Positions 63,627 through 64,000 of a stretch of DNA of 64,000 bases are shown here, piece after piece. The position numbers and the translations under genes are program-made. The notes under the pieces were generated by a model, which ran no database searches, had not been told where the DNA came from, and was given only the letters and a program-made list of their open reading frames with translations. Source of the DNA: Paenibacillus fonticola DSM 21315 (GTDB lineage: Bacteria; Bacillota; Bacilli; Paenibacillales; Paenibacillaceae); contig NZ_KB907245.1 in NCBI RefSeq assembly GCF_000381905.1, positions 150,640-214,639 of the forward strand, given 5' to 3'. Positions within the stretch are counted from its first letter, which is position 1, and each line of letters opens with the position of its first letter.

Positions 63627-64000
63627 TTAAATCCCGGTGCCTGCCGTACCCGAGCGTTTTCCTCTGCGAACCAGCAGCCAAATCGTAAGGCATGCCACCG
63701 CGGCAGCAGCGCCGATGCTTACCCAGATGAACCAGCTGCCGATACTCTCCAGAAAGTCGGCATCCCATTCAACGAGTGCCATGTCTGATTCAGCCAGGAA
63801 TTCAGCTAAAGCGGCCAGAACGGCCAGTATTACGGAAACGACGATTAATCTGGGTGCCATAATTTCACCGAGTGAATATTTCATCTTATTATTTCTAGGC
63901 TTCATGCCAAGCAGCGGTTCGATTTTTCCATATAAACGAGGCACAAGGTACAACGTCGGCAGCAGCGCGAACAGAATGCCTGAGAACAATACATCGTTCA
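63627..64000 (-). CDS. Membrane protein, 5' part outside window (candidate S component)
   Basis: The open frame runs from the window edge (no start in view) to the stop at 63627: 123 visible codons with about three hydrophobic segments (ILFALLPTLYLVP, LIVVSVILAVLAALAEFLA, WFIWVSIGAAAAVACLTIWLLV) and a basic end RRGKRSG. It is the gene before the fused ATPase and T component, the usual place of an S component or partner permease. It does not look like YkoE. A TTG at 63989 is not a natural start. Confidence 0.6.
   Translation of the reverse strand, partial: NDVLFSGILFALLPTLYLVPRLYGKIEPLLGMKPRNNKMKYSLGEIMAPRLIVVSVILAVLAALAEFLAESDMALVEWDADFLESIGSWFIWVSIGAAAAVACLTIWLLVRRGKRSGTAGTGI

Overview
The window looks like a chromosomal segment of a Paenibacillus-type, spore-forming Bacillota. 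This is inferred from the density of YesM/YesN-type two-component systems beside sugar ABC importers that lack their own ATPase, from low-GC Gram-positive promoters and Shine-Dalgarno sites, from a YuzF-like protein and from a TxpA-like type I toxin. No rRNA or taxonomic marker is present, so the genus is an inference.

Layout. 1-1169: a U32 peptidase cut by the window edge, with a seven-residue repeat tail. 1446-1790: about ten degenerate 32-bp tandem repeats. 1768-6598: an ECF transporter (T, A2, A1), a Gx-family membrane protein and a NusG-domain-II protein, divergent from an ApbE flavin transferase; together they resemble part of a flavin-based extracellular electron transfer locus. 6948-7259: a candidate structured ncRNA with its own promoter and terminator. 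7289-8906: an AT-rich operon of five small genes, one of them DUF4279-like. 9063-18877: two sugar ABC importers flanking a YesM/YesN pair. 18975-23828: MFS exporter, MarR, two small proteins, ArsR and a SulP permease. 23999-34067: an AT-richer third sugar importer with YesN, beta-phosphoglucomutase, a YczE-like protein, a GH3 enzyme and YesM. 34277-39439: SDR, an ECF sigma/anti-sigma pair, a coiled-coil protein, a His-rich protein and a YdjM-like membrane protein. 39533-47926: YesM/YesN, divergent from two permeases, a GH4 alpha-galactosidase and a solute-binding lipoprotein.

48036-59463 is the most striking part. An intact tRNA-Thr(CGT) (59391-59463) has an exact 49-bp copy of its 3' end at 52378-52426 and a decayed third copy near 48036-48087, and each copy sits beside a similar terminator hairpin. 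This is the footprint of stacked integrations at a tRNA. The inner segment carries arsR-arsB-arsC, gshAB, a broken MATE gene and marR. The outer one carries a MetX-like hydrolase, a broken LysR gene, orphan genes and a type I toxin-antitoxin module missed by ordinary gene calling. No integrase remains in the window.

59540-64000: an MTH1187-type protein, a PHP protein and a second ECF-type transporter whose two ATPases are fused, with a membrane protein running off the edge. In the carbohydrate blocks the sensor kinases probably detect extracellular sugars or wall stress, the AraC-type regulators activate the importers, and a shared MsmX-type ATPase encoded elsewhere would power all four importers.
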